Positions 34,022 through 43,207 of a DNA stretch of 49,995 bases are shown here, one piece after another. The stretch is from positions 1-49,995 of the forward strand of contig JACBXN010000010.1 of the NCBI GenBank assembly GCA_015863215.1, in the 5' to 3' direction. Within the stretch, counting starts at the first letter, position 1. Every line of letters begins with the position of its first letter. The DNA comes from Aerococcaceae bacterium DSM 111176. GTDB lineage: Bacteria; Bacillota; Bacilli; Lactobacillales; Aerococcaceae. A model generated the notes under the pieces. The model ran no database searches, was not told the origin of the DNA, and saw nothing but the letters and a program-made list of their open reading frames with translations. The translations under genes and the position numbers were made by a program.

Positions 34022-35098
34022 TTATTTACGGGCTTTGTGTTTTAGCTGTTTGCGGGCACCCTTCATACCACCGACTTCTTTGAACATCTCGTCTAATTTG
34101 ACATGTTCAATTTCACGAGATGAAAGACTTTCATAGGCACTTTCTTTCTTCAGTTTTAAATAGCTATCATAGCGTTCTTGTGAGAGAGAGCCATTTTGAA
34201 TGGCTGCTTGAACCGCACATTGAGGTTCATTGGTATGACTACAATCATTGAACTTGCACCGCGCTGCTAATTCATCGATATCTGAAAATCCTTTTGAAAT
34301 ATCGGTATTTTCGACACTTAGTTGACGCATACCTGGCGTATCAATCACCACTCCGCCACCTGGTAAGGTAAATAGTTGACGGTAAGTCGTTGTATGCCGA
34401 CCGCGATCGTCGTTACGTAGCCCTTGAGTGGTTAGTATACTTTCCCCAAGTAATCGATTAATCAGTGTTGATTTCCCAACCCCTGAAGATCCGACAAAAA
34501 CGCCGGTCTTATATGGCATTAACAGTTGATGAATTTCATTGATCCCAGAATCGTCGTCAGGAGAGCTGAGGATGATGTCGACGCCAAGAGCAACGTCCTC
34601 CACGGCCATTAGTTGTTCAGTAAGCGTCTGTGACAAGTCCGCTTTCGTCAAGACAATCACGGGCGTCGCCCCACTATCCCAAGCACTGCTTAAATAGCGT
34701 TCCAGACGGCGGACATTAAAGTCGTTGCTCAGGGCCACAGTGATAAAAATATAATCCATATTCGCAGCTACCACTTGCGATTCGTGCGCAGTTCCTGCAG
34801 CTGAACGGACCATCGCACTTTGACGTGTGAGTGTATGGTGTATGATCGCATGACCTTGTTTGTCATCCAGTCGGTCGATCATGACATAATCGCCAGCCGC
34901 CGGAAAATCTGCTAAATCTTTCGTTTCATAGCGGTATTTTCCGGATACTTCTCCTAATAACTCCCCTTGACTCGTCATTATTCGGTATAAATGTTTAGCT
35001 TGGGAAGTCACTCGGCCGACGTATAAGTTTTCATACATATTTGCTTCTGCTTCAAAGCGTGGGTTAAATCCAAATTTTGTTAAGTTGTTATTATTCAC
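34022..35098 (-). CDS. rsgA: Ribosome small subunit-dependent GTPase A
   Basis: This 358-residue 30S-maturation GTPase (YjeQ/RsgA) has an OB-fold N-terminus (YVGRVTSQAKHLYRIMTSQGELLGEVSG), circularly permuted G motifs (LTKADL = G4, SSPDD = G5, GVFVGSSGVGKSTLIN = G1, DTPGM = G3) and a C-terminal zinc finger (CKFNDCSHTNEPQC). The GTG at 35098 is chosen because GGAGG lies 6 bases upstream; the GTG/TTG-type codons further up lack one. The C-terminal KGARKQLKHKARK tail is basic, as in several relatives. It may be a second RsgA-like copy in the genome. Confidence 0.93.
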   Translation of the reverse strand: MNNNNLTKFGFNPRFEAEANMYENLYVGRVTSQAKHLYRIMTSQGELLGEVSGKYRYETKDLADFPAAGDYVMIDRLDDKQGHAIIHHTLTRQSAMVRSAAGTAHESQVVAANMDYIFITVALSNDFNVRRLERYLSSAWDSGATPVIVLTKADLSQTLTEQLMAVEDVALGVDIILSSPDDDSGINEIHQLLMPYKTGVFVGSSGVGKSTLINRLLGESILTTQGLRNDDRGRHTTTYRQLFTLPGGGVVIDTPGMRQLSVENTDISKGFSDIDELAARCKFNDCSHTNEPQCAVQAAIQNGSLSQERYDSYLKLKKESAYESLSSREIEHVKLDEMFKEVGGMKGARKQLKHKARK

Positions 35099-35337
35099 GT
35101 TATTCCTCCATTTTGAAATGTTAATCACTATCAACATTTGAGAGGATGTATTTAGTTAGAATACTCCTCCCGGAATATTACAATTTGCATCATAAACGTC
35201 ACTCCTTTCGGATTCTAATATACAATATTGTAAGGGGAAATGCGAGGGGGTGGTTTTAAGATTAGCCGATTATCATAACTTTTATGCAGCAGCCAATCTC
35301 TTAGGAAATTGATATCCTTGACTATTAAACATAAAAT

Positions 35338-36177
35338 TTATTCCATGTCATCCAAGTAATCCACATCCATAATCGGGACAACCATACTACCCTCTTCGAA
35401 TAAGATTTCAGTAGTCGTTCTCACTCTCCCCGTCACGCGGATTTCATCCCCTATTTCGATTGGGTGGTCAGGTATATATGGCCAACCAATTAAATATTTC
35501 TGCTCAGGATCATCGTCACGGTTAATGTATGCGTATGTATAACCAAGATCTGAGTTTTCATTATATAATTCTACTACGCCAGTGAAAGTGTGGAAATGGA
35601 GGCGATTAGGAATGTCTAAATTGATAACATCAACATATGAAATGCCGTCGTCAGGTTTGGTTTCACCTGAATCGTCTGAAGTCCTTTCATATTTAGTCAC
35701 TCGAAAAGTTTCAACGTCAAAACTGAATTCATATTCAATATCATAAAGAAAATCATTATCAAATAGAAAGAAGGTATCATTATTTTTATATTTATCCACG
35801 ATAAATAATGGCACACTACTTACAATATTTGCAGGAGAAATTGGTCGGCCAAATCCGTATATCATTAATTCAGAAATTTCATAATTCCCACTATATCCGT
35901 CTTCCAATTCACTCTCATAATGCTCAATAAAATTCATCAGCCTAGGATAAGCCTGTTCTAAATCGTCATAAGTAGGTTCATAATGATCGGTTTCAACCCT
36001 AATAATACCTGTCGTCACTTCCTGATAATCGCCCGAAAAGTCACGCAATTTATAATTTTGACTCTCGTCCATATTAGTTGCATGATCACTACTTGAAGAT
36101 TCTGAAGCTATGACAGTGTTTTGATTAAAATTCACAGTAAACAAGGCGGATAACATCAAACAAATTACTATTTTCAT
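35338..36177 (-). CDS. Secreted protein of unknown function, C-terminal OB-fold-like part
   Basis: This 279-residue protein starts at the ATG after GGAGGAAAGGT. A signal peptide (MKIVICLMLSALFTVNFNQNTVIA) precedes an acidic, Tyr-rich body. The last 85 residues (LHFHTFTGVVELYNENSDLGYTYAYINRDDDPEQKYLIGWPYIP...IGDEIRVTGRVRTTTEILFEEG) have the strand pattern of OB-fold domains that mark GDEIRVTGRV. No catalytic motif is visible. Confidence 0.65.
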   Translation of the reverse strand: MKIVICLMLSALFTVNFNQNTVIASESSSSDHATNMDESQNYKLRDFSGDYQEVTTGIIRVETDHYEPTYDDLEQAYPRLMNFIEHYESELEDGYSGNYEISELMIYGFGRPISPANIVSSVPLFIVDKYKNNDTFFLFDNDFLYDIEYEFSFDVETFRVTKYERTSDDSGETKPDDGISYVDVINLDIPNRLHFHTFTGVVELYNENSDLGYTYAYINRDDDPEQKYLIGWPYIPDHPIEIGDEIRVTGRVRTTTEILFEEGSMVVPIMDVDYLDDME

Positions 36178-36330
36178 ACCTTTCCTCCAAACTAAAACGC
36201 ATACATTCGTTATTTTAATTATGACTGACTTTATTTTATTAGGCAACTCAGAAGAATGGATTCCAAATGGAAGTATCTTTAAAATAATAAAATGAAAAAT
36301 GGATTGGTGTTCAATTTTAACTTAAGTTCC

Positions 36331-36475
36331 GTACAAACTTTCATCTAAAACCACCCAAAATTTTTACGCAAACCACATTACGTACAAACTTTCACCGAAA
36401 GCATGCCAAATTATTTACAACGACCTCACTCCGTACAAACTCACCCCCAAAATCTCCCCCAATTCTGTACGCAAC
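36331..36475. repeat. 51-bp intergenic repeat, array F (3 copies)
   Basis: GTACAAAC starts at 36331, 36382 and 36433, exactly 51 bp apart, with ACGCAAACC/ACAACGACC/ACGCAACC words also in register. Unlike the other arrays the inverted arm is weak. It lies in the 345-bp gap between two secreted-protein genes. Confidence 0.65.
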
Positions 36476-36476
36476 C

Positions 36477-36507
36477 AAAAAACGCCCCAACCAATAAGTT
36501 GGGACGT
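36477..36507 (-). terminator. Terminator of the three-repeat secreted protein gene
   Basis: ACGTCCCAAC, loop, GTTGGGGCGT and TTTTTT on the minus strand. Confidence 0.88.
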
Positions 36508-36522
36508 CTCAATACTAATTAT

Positions 36523-38268
36523 TTAGTTTTCTTCTAAACCTAACTGTGTCCAATCATGGAGTCCGAAATAATCAACGCCATCAAAGGTCATATCTTGCCA
36601 ATCTGATTCGGTTGAAATAACCGCAATTTCTGCTGGTTCATTGGTATCATCATCTTCTAAGTCTTCGGTTGCTAATACATCAGCGGTTTCATAATCGTAT
36701 TCATAGTCGACATCAATTTCATAGACATACCAAGCTTCAATACCTGATTGTGCTTTGATCTCATCAATTAATTTCGTTGCTTCGGGTGAAATGGTTGATT
36801 CATCCGCAACGGGTTCGAATACTTCCGCATTCACTTCACCTTGTGTTAAACCGTAAACAGTACCATAATCATAGATTAAACCTTGGACATTTCCCTGATT
36901 TAAATATGCAGCACTTGCCGGTGGTAAGTTGAATACTTCATTTGGATTAACTTTAATTGCTTGGTCCTCAAGTGACATTAGAACAGGAGTTGTTAAATCA
37001 GTTAATTCATAATAAACGAATTGAGTTTCTTCTGTATCTGATTCTTCCTCTTCCGTTACCTCATTTGGTGCAACAATTTCTAATTCTTCCTCTTCAACGA
37101 CATACTCCGCTTGATTCAACAATTGTGTTTGTGATACTTCTACATTGTCATACCATTCTTGAAGTGTATGTTCGTCTTCAAATTCAACGACAAACATATA
37201 TTGGTCTTCAGATTGATTACCCGCTTCGCCTGGGCGAAGAATATAGTAAGAATCGACAATATATTCCGTCTCATTGATGGTCATTGAATCTGCCGGTGGA
37301 TTTTCATTAATAGTTTGATCCTCTTCAGGTTCTGTACTCTCCTCAGCTGTTACTGATTCAAGTTCAGGATAGACTTCGAATAGTGCTGCTAAAGCAGTAC
37401 CAGGGTCGCCCCCCATAGGGTTAACTTGGCTATGGTGAACGAATGCCCAGTAGGCAGCGTCTTCAGGTAGCCAGTCATATTGTGCTTGGGTAAGCGTGTA
37501 GCCGTAAATACCATCATTAGTCATTGAATCTCTGAAGATTTGCCAGAAACCGTCTACCATATCTGGATTAGCATCAGCGTAAGCAATCGCTTCGTCGTAT
37601 GTCATCCCTTCAGGTTCTTCAGTAATTGTCTCCAACTCAGGATACACTTCAAACAGTGCTTCTATAACTGAAGCAGTATCTCCGGAATAACCCATCGTCT
37701 GTAAAAAGTGAACATATGTCCAATAAGCTGCGTCATCTGGTAGCCAATCATACTGTGCTTGGGTTAAGTTAAATCTCCCCTCTTGATGACCAATCCAATC
37801 TCTGAAAATTTCATCAAAACGTTCAACATGATTAGGGTTCATATCTGCGTGAGCAACTGCCTCTTCATAAGTCATCGTTGTCGGTGGTTCATCAACGGTC
37901 TCTAAATCAGGAAACACTTCAAACAGTGCTCCCAGAGCTGTTCCCGGGTCTCCACCTGTCGGATTGACCTGACTATGGTGGACAAATGCCCAATAAGCCG
38001 CGTCATCTGGTAACCAATCATACTGCGATTGGGTTAATGAGTAACCATAGGCATTGTTATTAGTGATTGAGTCCCTGAAAATTTGGTCAAATCCTGCAAC
38101 CTGATCTGGATTCGCATCCGCATGGGCAACCGCTTCATCATAGGTCATCCCCTCAGGTGTCGTAGTTTCCCCAGTGTCCTGTGCATTAATTTGAGTTGTT
38201 TCATTTAAAACTTGTCCTGCCATCGGTGATAGTAAAGTAAACAGTGCAAAGAAAATTTTCGCTTTCAT
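36523..38268 (-). CDS. Secreted acidic protein with three tandem ~85-residue repeats
   Basis: This 581-residue protein starts at the ATG at 38268, 7 bases after AAAGGAAG. A signal peptide (KAKIFFALFTLLSPMAGQVLN) is followed by three copies of one domain (about 40-122, 127-212, 216-300). Each has MTY-EA-AHAD-NP, F-IFRD, LTQ-QYDWLP-DAAYW, VH and ALFEV-PELE. A distinct C-terminal region (about 325-581) has YYILRPGEAGN, LPPASAAYLN and AWYVYE. The same two regions, with one repeat, occur in the neighbouring gene 38623-39948. I do not recognise the repeat. A faint similarity of the C-terminal part to DUF5067/DUF5105-like secreted domains is speculative. Confidence 0.75.
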   Translation of the reverse strand: MKAKIFFALFTLLSPMAGQVLNETTQINAQDTGETTTPEGMTYDEAVAHADANPDQVAGFDQIFRDSITNNNAYGYSLTQSQYDWLPDDAAYWAFVHHSQVNPTGGDPGTALGALFEVFPDLETVDEPPTTMTYEEAVAHADMNPNHVERFDEIFRDWIGHQEGRFNLTQAQYDWLPDDAAYWTYVHFLQTMGYSGDTASVIEALFEVYPELETITEEPEGMTYDEAIAYADANPDMVDGFWQIFRDSMTNDGIYGYTLTQAQYDWLPEDAAYWAFVHHSQVNPMGGDPGTALAALFEVYPELESVTAEESTEPEEDQTINENPPADSMTINETEYIVDSYYILRPGEAGNQSEDQYMFVVEFEDEHTLQEWYDNVEVSQTQLLNQAEYVVEEEELEIVAPNEVTEEEESDTEETQFVYYELTDLTTPVLMSLEDQAIKVNPNEVFNLPPASAAYLNQGNVQGLIYDYGTVYGLTQGEVNAEVFEPVADESTISPEATKLIDEIKAQSGIEAWYVYEIDVDYEYDYETADVLATEDLEDDDTNEPAEIAVISTESDWQDMTFDGVDYFGLHDWTQLGLEEN

Positions 38269-38484
38269 CGTTGTTCTTCCTTTCATTAAGAAAACCGATA
38301 TTTCTGAAATCTCTTACAATTACATATTATCATATATCTCGTGAAACTTTAAATATATTGCCGTCAATACAACTCAGGTAAAAGTATGGCATTCAAATTA
38401 TTTTCACAAAATATCTATATGAAATTTAAATTACGGTCAACTTTAATCGTTTCTAACACAATAAATTTACAAATAAGATTTCGC

Positions 38485-38570
38485 ATTCAAACTTCGATGA
38501 GATTCGATAAAAAAATTGGATATAACCCACATTGTATTCAAACTTTTATACATTTTAATACAAATATCAG
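38485..38570. repeat. Possible 51-bp repeat, array I (2 weak copies)
   Basis: ATTCAAAC starts at 38485 and 38536, 51 bp apart, with a looser CAAA word near 38391. It lies in the 354-bp gap between the two paralogous secreted-protein genes. Evidence is weak because the units share little beyond this word. Confidence 0.35.
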
Positions 38571-38601
38571 AAAAAAACGCCTCAGCTCAAAGCCAAGGCG
38601 T
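38571..38601 (-). terminator. Terminator of the one-repeat secreted protein gene
   Basis: ACGCCT, loop, AGGCGT and TTTTTTT on the minus strand. Confidence 0.85.
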
Positions 38602-38622
38602 ATCAATTATATTTAGTGATCC

Positions 38623-39948
38623 CTACTCACCCCAATACGCCGCTCCGTAAAAAGGTATTTCATTAAACATCATCCCTTGCCATTGTGTTTCAGTAGAGAA
38701 GTAACCCAAGTCCGTTACTTCACCAGTTTCACTCATCGCTGTCGCATAAACCTCATCCGTTTTAGAATGATATTGATATTTAAGATTCGATTCGTATACA
38801 ACCCAGTCATCAGAACCTGTGACTACATTGATTGATTCCATTAATCCACTCGCTTCAGCAGAAATTGTCTGTGAATCCTCTACCAAATTAAAGCCATCCA
38901 AGTAATCGTCGGCGGTACGAGTGAGATAATACATTTTACCAAAGTCGAAAATAATCGCCTGCGTACTATCTTCTGATAAATAAGCTGCACTTGCTGGTGG
39001 TAAATTGAATACTGTTGTCGGATAAATCTCTATTACCCGTTCACCAAGAGTTAGATTAATAGCCGATTCGGTGTCGGATAAAATATAGTAAACACACTTT
39101 TTGCCTGTGTCATATGAATAATCAGCACGAACTAAAGATTCACCGTTCTGTGAAACTACTACTTGATCGTACCAGTCCTGAACTGGATATTCATCATTAA
39201 ATTCAACCGCAAACACATAATTTTCCTCAGACTCATTTCCACCTTCACCTGGTCTTAAAATATAGTAGTCTTGAATGAAAGCTTCTTCGATTACAGTTGT
39301 ATCAATTGAATCTGTCACATTTTGCACTTCAGGGTAAATCTCTACTAATGTAGATAAAACAGTAGACGGATCACCACCGTTTCCATGCATTTGATAATGA
39401 TGTACGAGGGTCCAATAAGCAGCATCTTCAGGTAACCATTCAAATTGTGACTGTGTCAAACTAATACCATATGCATTGTCATTCGTTATTGAATCCTGAA
39501 ATATTTGCCACAAGCCTTTTACTTGATCGGGATTATCATCAGCCATTTGAACTGCTTCTTCGTAACTCATCCCATTCGCTGGATCAGCTAACCCTTCTGT
39601 TGTATATGTTGCATAATATTGATATGTATAATCAGAGATTGTGATTTGTGTTGCATGTTCTAATTGATACTCTGGGAAGTACGCTTGAATCTCAATATCT
39701 TCTAAGGGACCATTAGCTAACGTTTCGCTTTCAATGTTCGCTAAACTCATTTCAGCTTCTTCTCTTGAAATTGTCTTTCCCTCAACATCAGGAATAGATA
39801 AATTCTCATTTAAAATCGTTTCTTTAAAGGAAGCGATCTCTTCTACTGACAATACATCCTGTCCGTAAACCGGAGTTGTCTGGTCAATAAATTGGCCAAA
39901 GACAAATGTCAATAATATTACAAATGTGACGAGAATCCTTCTACTCAT
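38623..39948 (-). CDS. Secreted protein, paralogue of its neighbour, with one repeat
   Basis: This 441-residue protein has a signal peptide (MSRRILVTFVILLTFVFGQFI) and a unique N-terminal region (about 30-120). One copy of the MSYEEAVQMADDNPDQVKG...LTQSQFEWLPEDAAYWTLVHH repeat follows (about 125-205). The C-terminal region (YYILRPGEGGNESEENYVFAVEF, VFNLPPASAAYLSEDS, DWVVYESNLKYQYHSKTDEVYAT, FSTETQWQGMMFNEIPFYG) matches the neighbour throughout. GGAGG precedes the ATG. The two genes are tandem, each with its own terminator, and probably arose by duplication with change in repeat number. Confidence 0.75.
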   Translation of the reverse strand: MSRRILVTFVILLTFVFGQFIDQTTPVYGQDVLSVEEIASFKETILNENLSIPDVEGKTISREEAEMSLANIESETLANGPLEDIEIQAYFPEYQLEHATQITISDYTYQYYATYTTEGLADPANGMSYEEAVQMADDNPDQVKGLWQIFQDSITNDNAYGISLTQSQFEWLPEDAAYWTLVHHYQMHGNGGDPSTVLSTLVEIYPEVQNVTDSIDTTVIEEAFIQDYYILRPGEGGNESEENYVFAVEFNDEYPVQDWYDQVVVSQNGESLVRADYSYDTGKKCVYYILSDTESAINLTLGERVIEIYPTTVFNLPPASAAYLSEDSTQAIIFDFGKMYYLTRTADDYLDGFNLVEDSQTISAEASGLMESINVVTGSDDWVVYESNLKYQYHSKTDEVYATAMSETGEVTDLGYFSTETQWQGMMFNEIPFYGAAYWGE

Positions 39949-40080
39949 AACCCAACCTCCAATAAAAGCCTGTTTTGTTTACAATTATATTAATAAACGC
40001 TTACACTTATCTTACCACTTTATATCACTAATTCAAAACAAATAATGAAAAAAGCACAAACTTGTTTCATTTTATGACAA

Positions 40081-40127
40081 AATAATAGCCCTTCCATTCC
40101 CAGTCTAAACCAGAAATGTGAAGGACT
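40081..40127 (-). terminator. Terminator of the amino-acid ABC operon
   Basis: AGTCCTTCACATTTC, loop, GGGAATGGAAGGGCT then ATTATTTT on the minus strand; the stem has a few mismatches. Confidence 0.75.
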
Positions 40128-40140
40128 AAAAAAATGTCAT

Positions 40141-40833
40141 TTACTCTGTCACAAATTGGACACGTTTTGTGACACGATCAAAAATTTCCTGGAATATTGT
40201 AGTCAATAACCAATACATAATTGCCGCCGCAATATATGATTCAATATAATGATAATTTAAAGCCGCCGCATATCTCGTTTGAGCTAAGATATCGATGAAT
40301 CCTACATATAATGCAAGCGATAATTTCTTAATATTTCGAACATAACTATTTAAGAATAATGGAAAAGCAACTTGAAGTGCCTGCGGAATAATAATGCGTT
40401 TTAATGTTTGATTTTCCGTCATCCCAATAGACTTAGACGCTTCGATTTGGTCCGTTGAAACTGACATAAATGCTCCACGGATATTTTCAGACTCGACTGC
40501 TGCTTCAAGTAATGAATATACAACGAGAGCTGTAATAATATCAGGGAAATCATTCGCATTATAGTTCATTCCGAATAATCCCATCACTGAGGTAAATGCA
40601 TCAGGTAAACCAAAACGAAAAATAAATAAATGAACAATTAACGGTACCCCACGAACATAAGATATAAATACTTGAATGATTTGTGTGAGTACTGGTATTT
40701 TACGCATCCGTACTAATGCCATCAATCCACCTAAGACTATCCCAATCAGTACAATCAATAATGCAAAGGCAAGAGTTCGTGGAACAGCACCTAAAACAGT
40801 TATAAATGTTTCAAAGATAATATTTAAATTCAA
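40141..40833 (-). CDS. Polar amino acid ABC transporter permease 2
   Basis: This 230-residue HisM/GlnP-family permease has about five helices and the EAA loop MSVSTDQIEASKSIGMTENQTLKRIIIPQALQVAFP that contacts the ATPase. The TTG start at 40833 follows GGGGGAG at good spacing and lies 13 bp after the first permease gene. The two permeases, 12-98 bp from their partners, should form a heterodimeric channel for an amino acid. Confidence 0.92.
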   Translation of the reverse strand: MNLNIIFETFITVLGAVPRTLAFALLIVLIGIVLGGLMALVRMRKIPVLTQIIQVFISYVRGVPLIVHLFIFRFGLPDAFTSVMGLFGMNYNANDFPDIITALVVYSLLEAAVESENIRGAFMSVSTDQIEASKSIGMTENQTLKRIIIPQALQVAFPLFLNSYVRNIKKLSLALYVGFIDILAQTRYAAALNYHYIESYIAAAIMYWLLTTIFQEIFDRVTKRVQFVTE

Positions 40834-40846
40834 CTAGCTCTCCCCC

Positions 40847-41527
40847 TTACATAACATATTTGCGTGTTCGTTTCTCAAGTAATGAAATAATAACGGTAAT
40901 AATCCCAGTTAATGCCCAATAAATTAAAGCAATCGCTACGTATACTTCTAACTGGTTAATCCCAAAATTATTCGCAATAATAATATCTGCTTGTCCTATT
41001 AAATCTATTAGACCAATGGTGAATAGTAACGAAGTATCTTGTAATAAGTCAATCCAAGCATTTCCTAGATTCGGCAATGCAATAGGGACAACTTGTGGTA
41101 AAACAATACGACGCATCATCTGTGACTGCGTCATCCCTACACTTTTCGCGGCATTAAATTGTGATTCAGGCACTGAGTGATAAGCTGCTTCAATCGCAAT
41201 CGCGAAGAATGGCGCACTATATAAGACGAGAGCCACAATCGAATAAATAACACGACTAATCCCGGTAATATCAATCCCTACTAATTGTAAAATAGCCGGC
41301 AATCCATAATACACTAAGAAAATATGAACAATACCAGGATTACTCCGGGCAAAGGATGAATAGACATTTAATAATGGCTTAACAAATGGTGTCTCGGCAA
41401 TTTTAAGTAACGCAATGATAATTCCTAAAACAATTGTAAATAATGAAGACACTAAAAATATCATCAAAGTTAAAGGTAAAGTATTAAATAATGTTGGAAT
41501 AATTTCGATTATATAACCAATATCCAC
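40847..41527 (-). CDS. Polar amino acid ABC transporter permease 1
   Basis: This 226-residue HisQ/GlnP-family permease has the EAA loop (YHSVPESQFNAAKSVGMTQSQMMRRIVLPQVVPIALPNLGNA). The GTG start at 41527 follows AAGGAG by 7 bases. It is separated from the binding-protein gene by a hairpin that may lower expression of the permeases relative to that protein. Confidence 0.92.
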   Translation of the reverse strand: MDIGYIIEIIPTLFNTLPLTLMIFLVSSLFTIVLGIIIALLKIAETPFVKPLLNVYSSFARSNPGIVHIFLVYYGLPAILQLVGIDITGISRVIYSIVALVLYSAPFFAIAIEAAYHSVPESQFNAAKSVGMTQSQMMRRIVLPQVVPIALPNLGNAWIDLLQDTSLLFTIGLIDLIGQADIIIANNFGINQLEVYVAIALIYWALTGIITVIISLLEKRTRKYVM

Positions 41528-41556
41528 TGTGAGACTCCTTTCCTAAAATAAAAATT

Positions 41557-41606
41557 CTCTTGACGGGTGCACGACTGTTTGGCAGGTGCCCTTTCTCCGT
41601 CAAGAG
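41557..41606 (-). terminator. Intercistronic hairpin between binding-protein and permease genes
   Basis: CTCTTGACGG and CCGTCAAGAG form a perfect 10-bp stem, with GGGCAC/GTGCAC-like inner pairing, followed by AATTTTTATTTTA. In ABC operons such a hairpin commonly protects the upstream mRNA or partly ends transcription, giving more binding protein than permease. Confidence 0.75.
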
Positions 41607-41623
41607 ATTATGAAAATTTTAAA

Positions 41624-42439
41624 TTAATCTTCTGTTAATTCATATTCGAAGACATTTTCACCGTACCACTCGTTGGCAATTTCTTCAAGTGTACCGTCTT
41701 CTTTTAATGCAGCCACTGCTTCGTCAAAGGCAGCAATCAAATCGTCTTGACCTTGAGCAAATACAAAGTATGTACCGTTAACTCGAACAGGTTCTTCAAC
41801 AGGCGCTACATTTAATTCTAATTGGTCAATAATAACATCTTGACCTAAGTTTGATGGTAATACAACCGCGTCCGCTACACCTTCGTGTAAATCTTGGTAA
41901 CGCTGTGCGTATGAACCACTCTCACCTAATTGAATTTCAATTTGGTTATCTGGATTCTCTACATTGTATTGTGTTAATAAATTAAAGATTCCACCATTTG
42001 GAGTTACAGGGTGTACTACTTTACCTGATAAGTCGTCTAAAGTAGCGATTGAATCATCATCGGCACGTTTATAAATACGGATAATACTCGCTCCTGTATT
42101 TTCTTCTGGGAATGCATATAATTCTTCACGTTCAGGTGTCTTGAATAATCCACCACCGATAAATGAATAACGACCAGCATCTAAACCAACTTGTGTTGCT
42201 TCAGCACTTACCGCTTCAATATTGAAATCATAATCTTCTAATTTTTCGTCAATCGCGTTTAAAACGTCAATTTCATAACCAACTAATTCACCTGTGTTAT
42301 CTGTAAAACTTAATGGTTGAGAGTTGTTTTCAACCGCAATACTGACTGTTTCTTGAGCTGAAACAAACGATGTTCCAAACGAAGCGACTAAAGTCGCTGA
42401 TAATAGTGATAAAGCTAATTTTGTAAATGTCTTTTTCAT
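41624..42439 (-). CDS. Amino acid ABC transporter substrate-binding protein, no lipobox
   Basis: This 271-residue type II periplasmic-binding fold (SBP_bac_3) has VSIAVENNSQPLSFTDNTGELVGYEIDVLNAI, FIGGGLFKTPEREELYAF, LSGKVVHPVTPNGGIFNLL and VAALKEDGTLEEIANEWYGE. The signal peptide ends SFGTSFVSAQE with no cysteine, so it cannot be a standard lipoprotein. In Gram-positives that leaves its tethering unexplained. AAGGAG precedes the ATG. Second gene of the T-box-controlled operon. The ligand is an amino acid or derivative; Met or a sulfur amino acid is a hypothesis from the T-box. Confidence 0.9.
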   Translation of the reverse strand: MKKTFTKLALSLLSATLVASFGTSFVSAQETVSIAVENNSQPLSFTDNTGELVGYEIDVLNAIDEKLEDYDFNIEAVSAEATQVGLDAGRYSFIGGGLFKTPEREELYAFPEENTGASIIRIYKRADDDSIATLDDLSGKVVHPVTPNGGIFNLLTQYNVENPDNQIEIQLGESGSYAQRYQDLHEGVADAVVLPSNLGQDVIIDQLELNVAPVEEPVRVNGTYFVFAQGQDDLIAAFDEAVAALKEDGTLEEIANEWYGENVFEYELTED

Positions 42440-42451
42440 ATTAAATTCTCC

Positions 42452-43207
42452 TTATTGAATATACAATGGGTTTTCTAATTCTTGAATAAAGTTACGTGTA
42501 CGCTCTTGCTGGGCATGATTAAATAATTGATCCGGTGTTCCTTGTTCAACAATCTCGCCTTTTTCCATGAACACCACTTTATTGGACACATGTTTAGCAA
42601 AGTTCATCTCATGGGTTGTAATTAACATCGACATATCTGAACTGCTTAAAGCCACGTTTTGTAATATTTTAAGTATTTCTGCAGAACGTTCTGGGTCAAG
42701 AGACGAAGTCGGTTCATCCAGCAGTAACACACGCGGTTTAAGAGCCAGCGCACGGGCAATCCCAATACGTTGTTGCTGTCCACCAGATAATTGATAAGGG
42801 TAATCATTCAGTTTATCCCCTAATCCTACTTTATCAATTTCTTCCTTAGCGATTGCTTCTGCTTCGGACTGTGATTTGCTTTGTACGATAATTAACCCTT
42901 CGGTCACATTTTCTAAAATTGTTTTGTTTTTGAATAAACTATAATTTTGAAATACCATTGCAGTTTTACGTCTTAAATTAATAATTTCTGACTCTGTTGC
43001 GTTTTCATAATCCAATGTTAAATCGTCGATTGTAATGGTTCCTTTATCGGCAGGATCTAAGAAATTGATTGTTCTAAGCAACGTTGTTTTCCCTGTACCA
43101 CTTGGTCCAATTAAAGAAACAACTTCACCTGGTTCTACATCTAAATCAATCGAATTTAACACTAAATTAGAGCCAAATGATTTCTTAATACCTCTTAATT
43201 CGATAAT
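42452..43207 (-). CDS. Amino acid ABC transporter ATPase, apparent AUU/AUC start
   Basis: This ATPase has about 251 residues with Walker A GPSGTGKTT, Q-loop FQNYSLF, signature LSGGQQQR, Walker B RVLLLDEPTSSLD and the switch His in ITTHEMNFA. The nearest standard start (GTG, 43162) would remove the conserved N-terminus IELRGIKKSFGSNLVL, including the A-loop Phe that stacks on ATP. In frame, that segment extends up to ATT-ATC at 43207-43202, directly behind AGGAGG (43217-43212), with no ATG, GTG or TTG. Initiation at AUU or AUC, or a base error in an ATG, is inferred. First gene of the operon after the T-box. Confidence 0.88.
   Translation of the reverse strand: MIELRGIKKSFGSNLVLNSIDLDVEPGEVVSLIGPSGTGKTTLLRTINFLDPADKGTITIDDLTLDYENATESEIINLRRKTAMVFQNYSLFKNKTILENVTEGLIIVQSKSQSEAEAIAKEEIDKVGLGDKLNDYPYQLSGGQQQRIGIARALALKPRVLLLDEPTSSLDPERSAEILKILQNVALSSSDMSMLITTHEMNFAKHVSNKVVFMEKGEIVEQGTPDQLFNHAQQERTRNFIQELENPLYIQ

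Noticed and set aside
36331-36475. Array F as a protein-coding tandem repeat
   Set aside because: No long frame runs through it on either strand. A 51-bp unit would preserve frame, so the absence of one argues against coding.
43162-43162. GTG at 43162 as the start of the ABC ATPase
   Set aside because: It would remove the conserved first strand and A-loop and has no ribosome site, whereas AGGAGG lies further upstream in frame.
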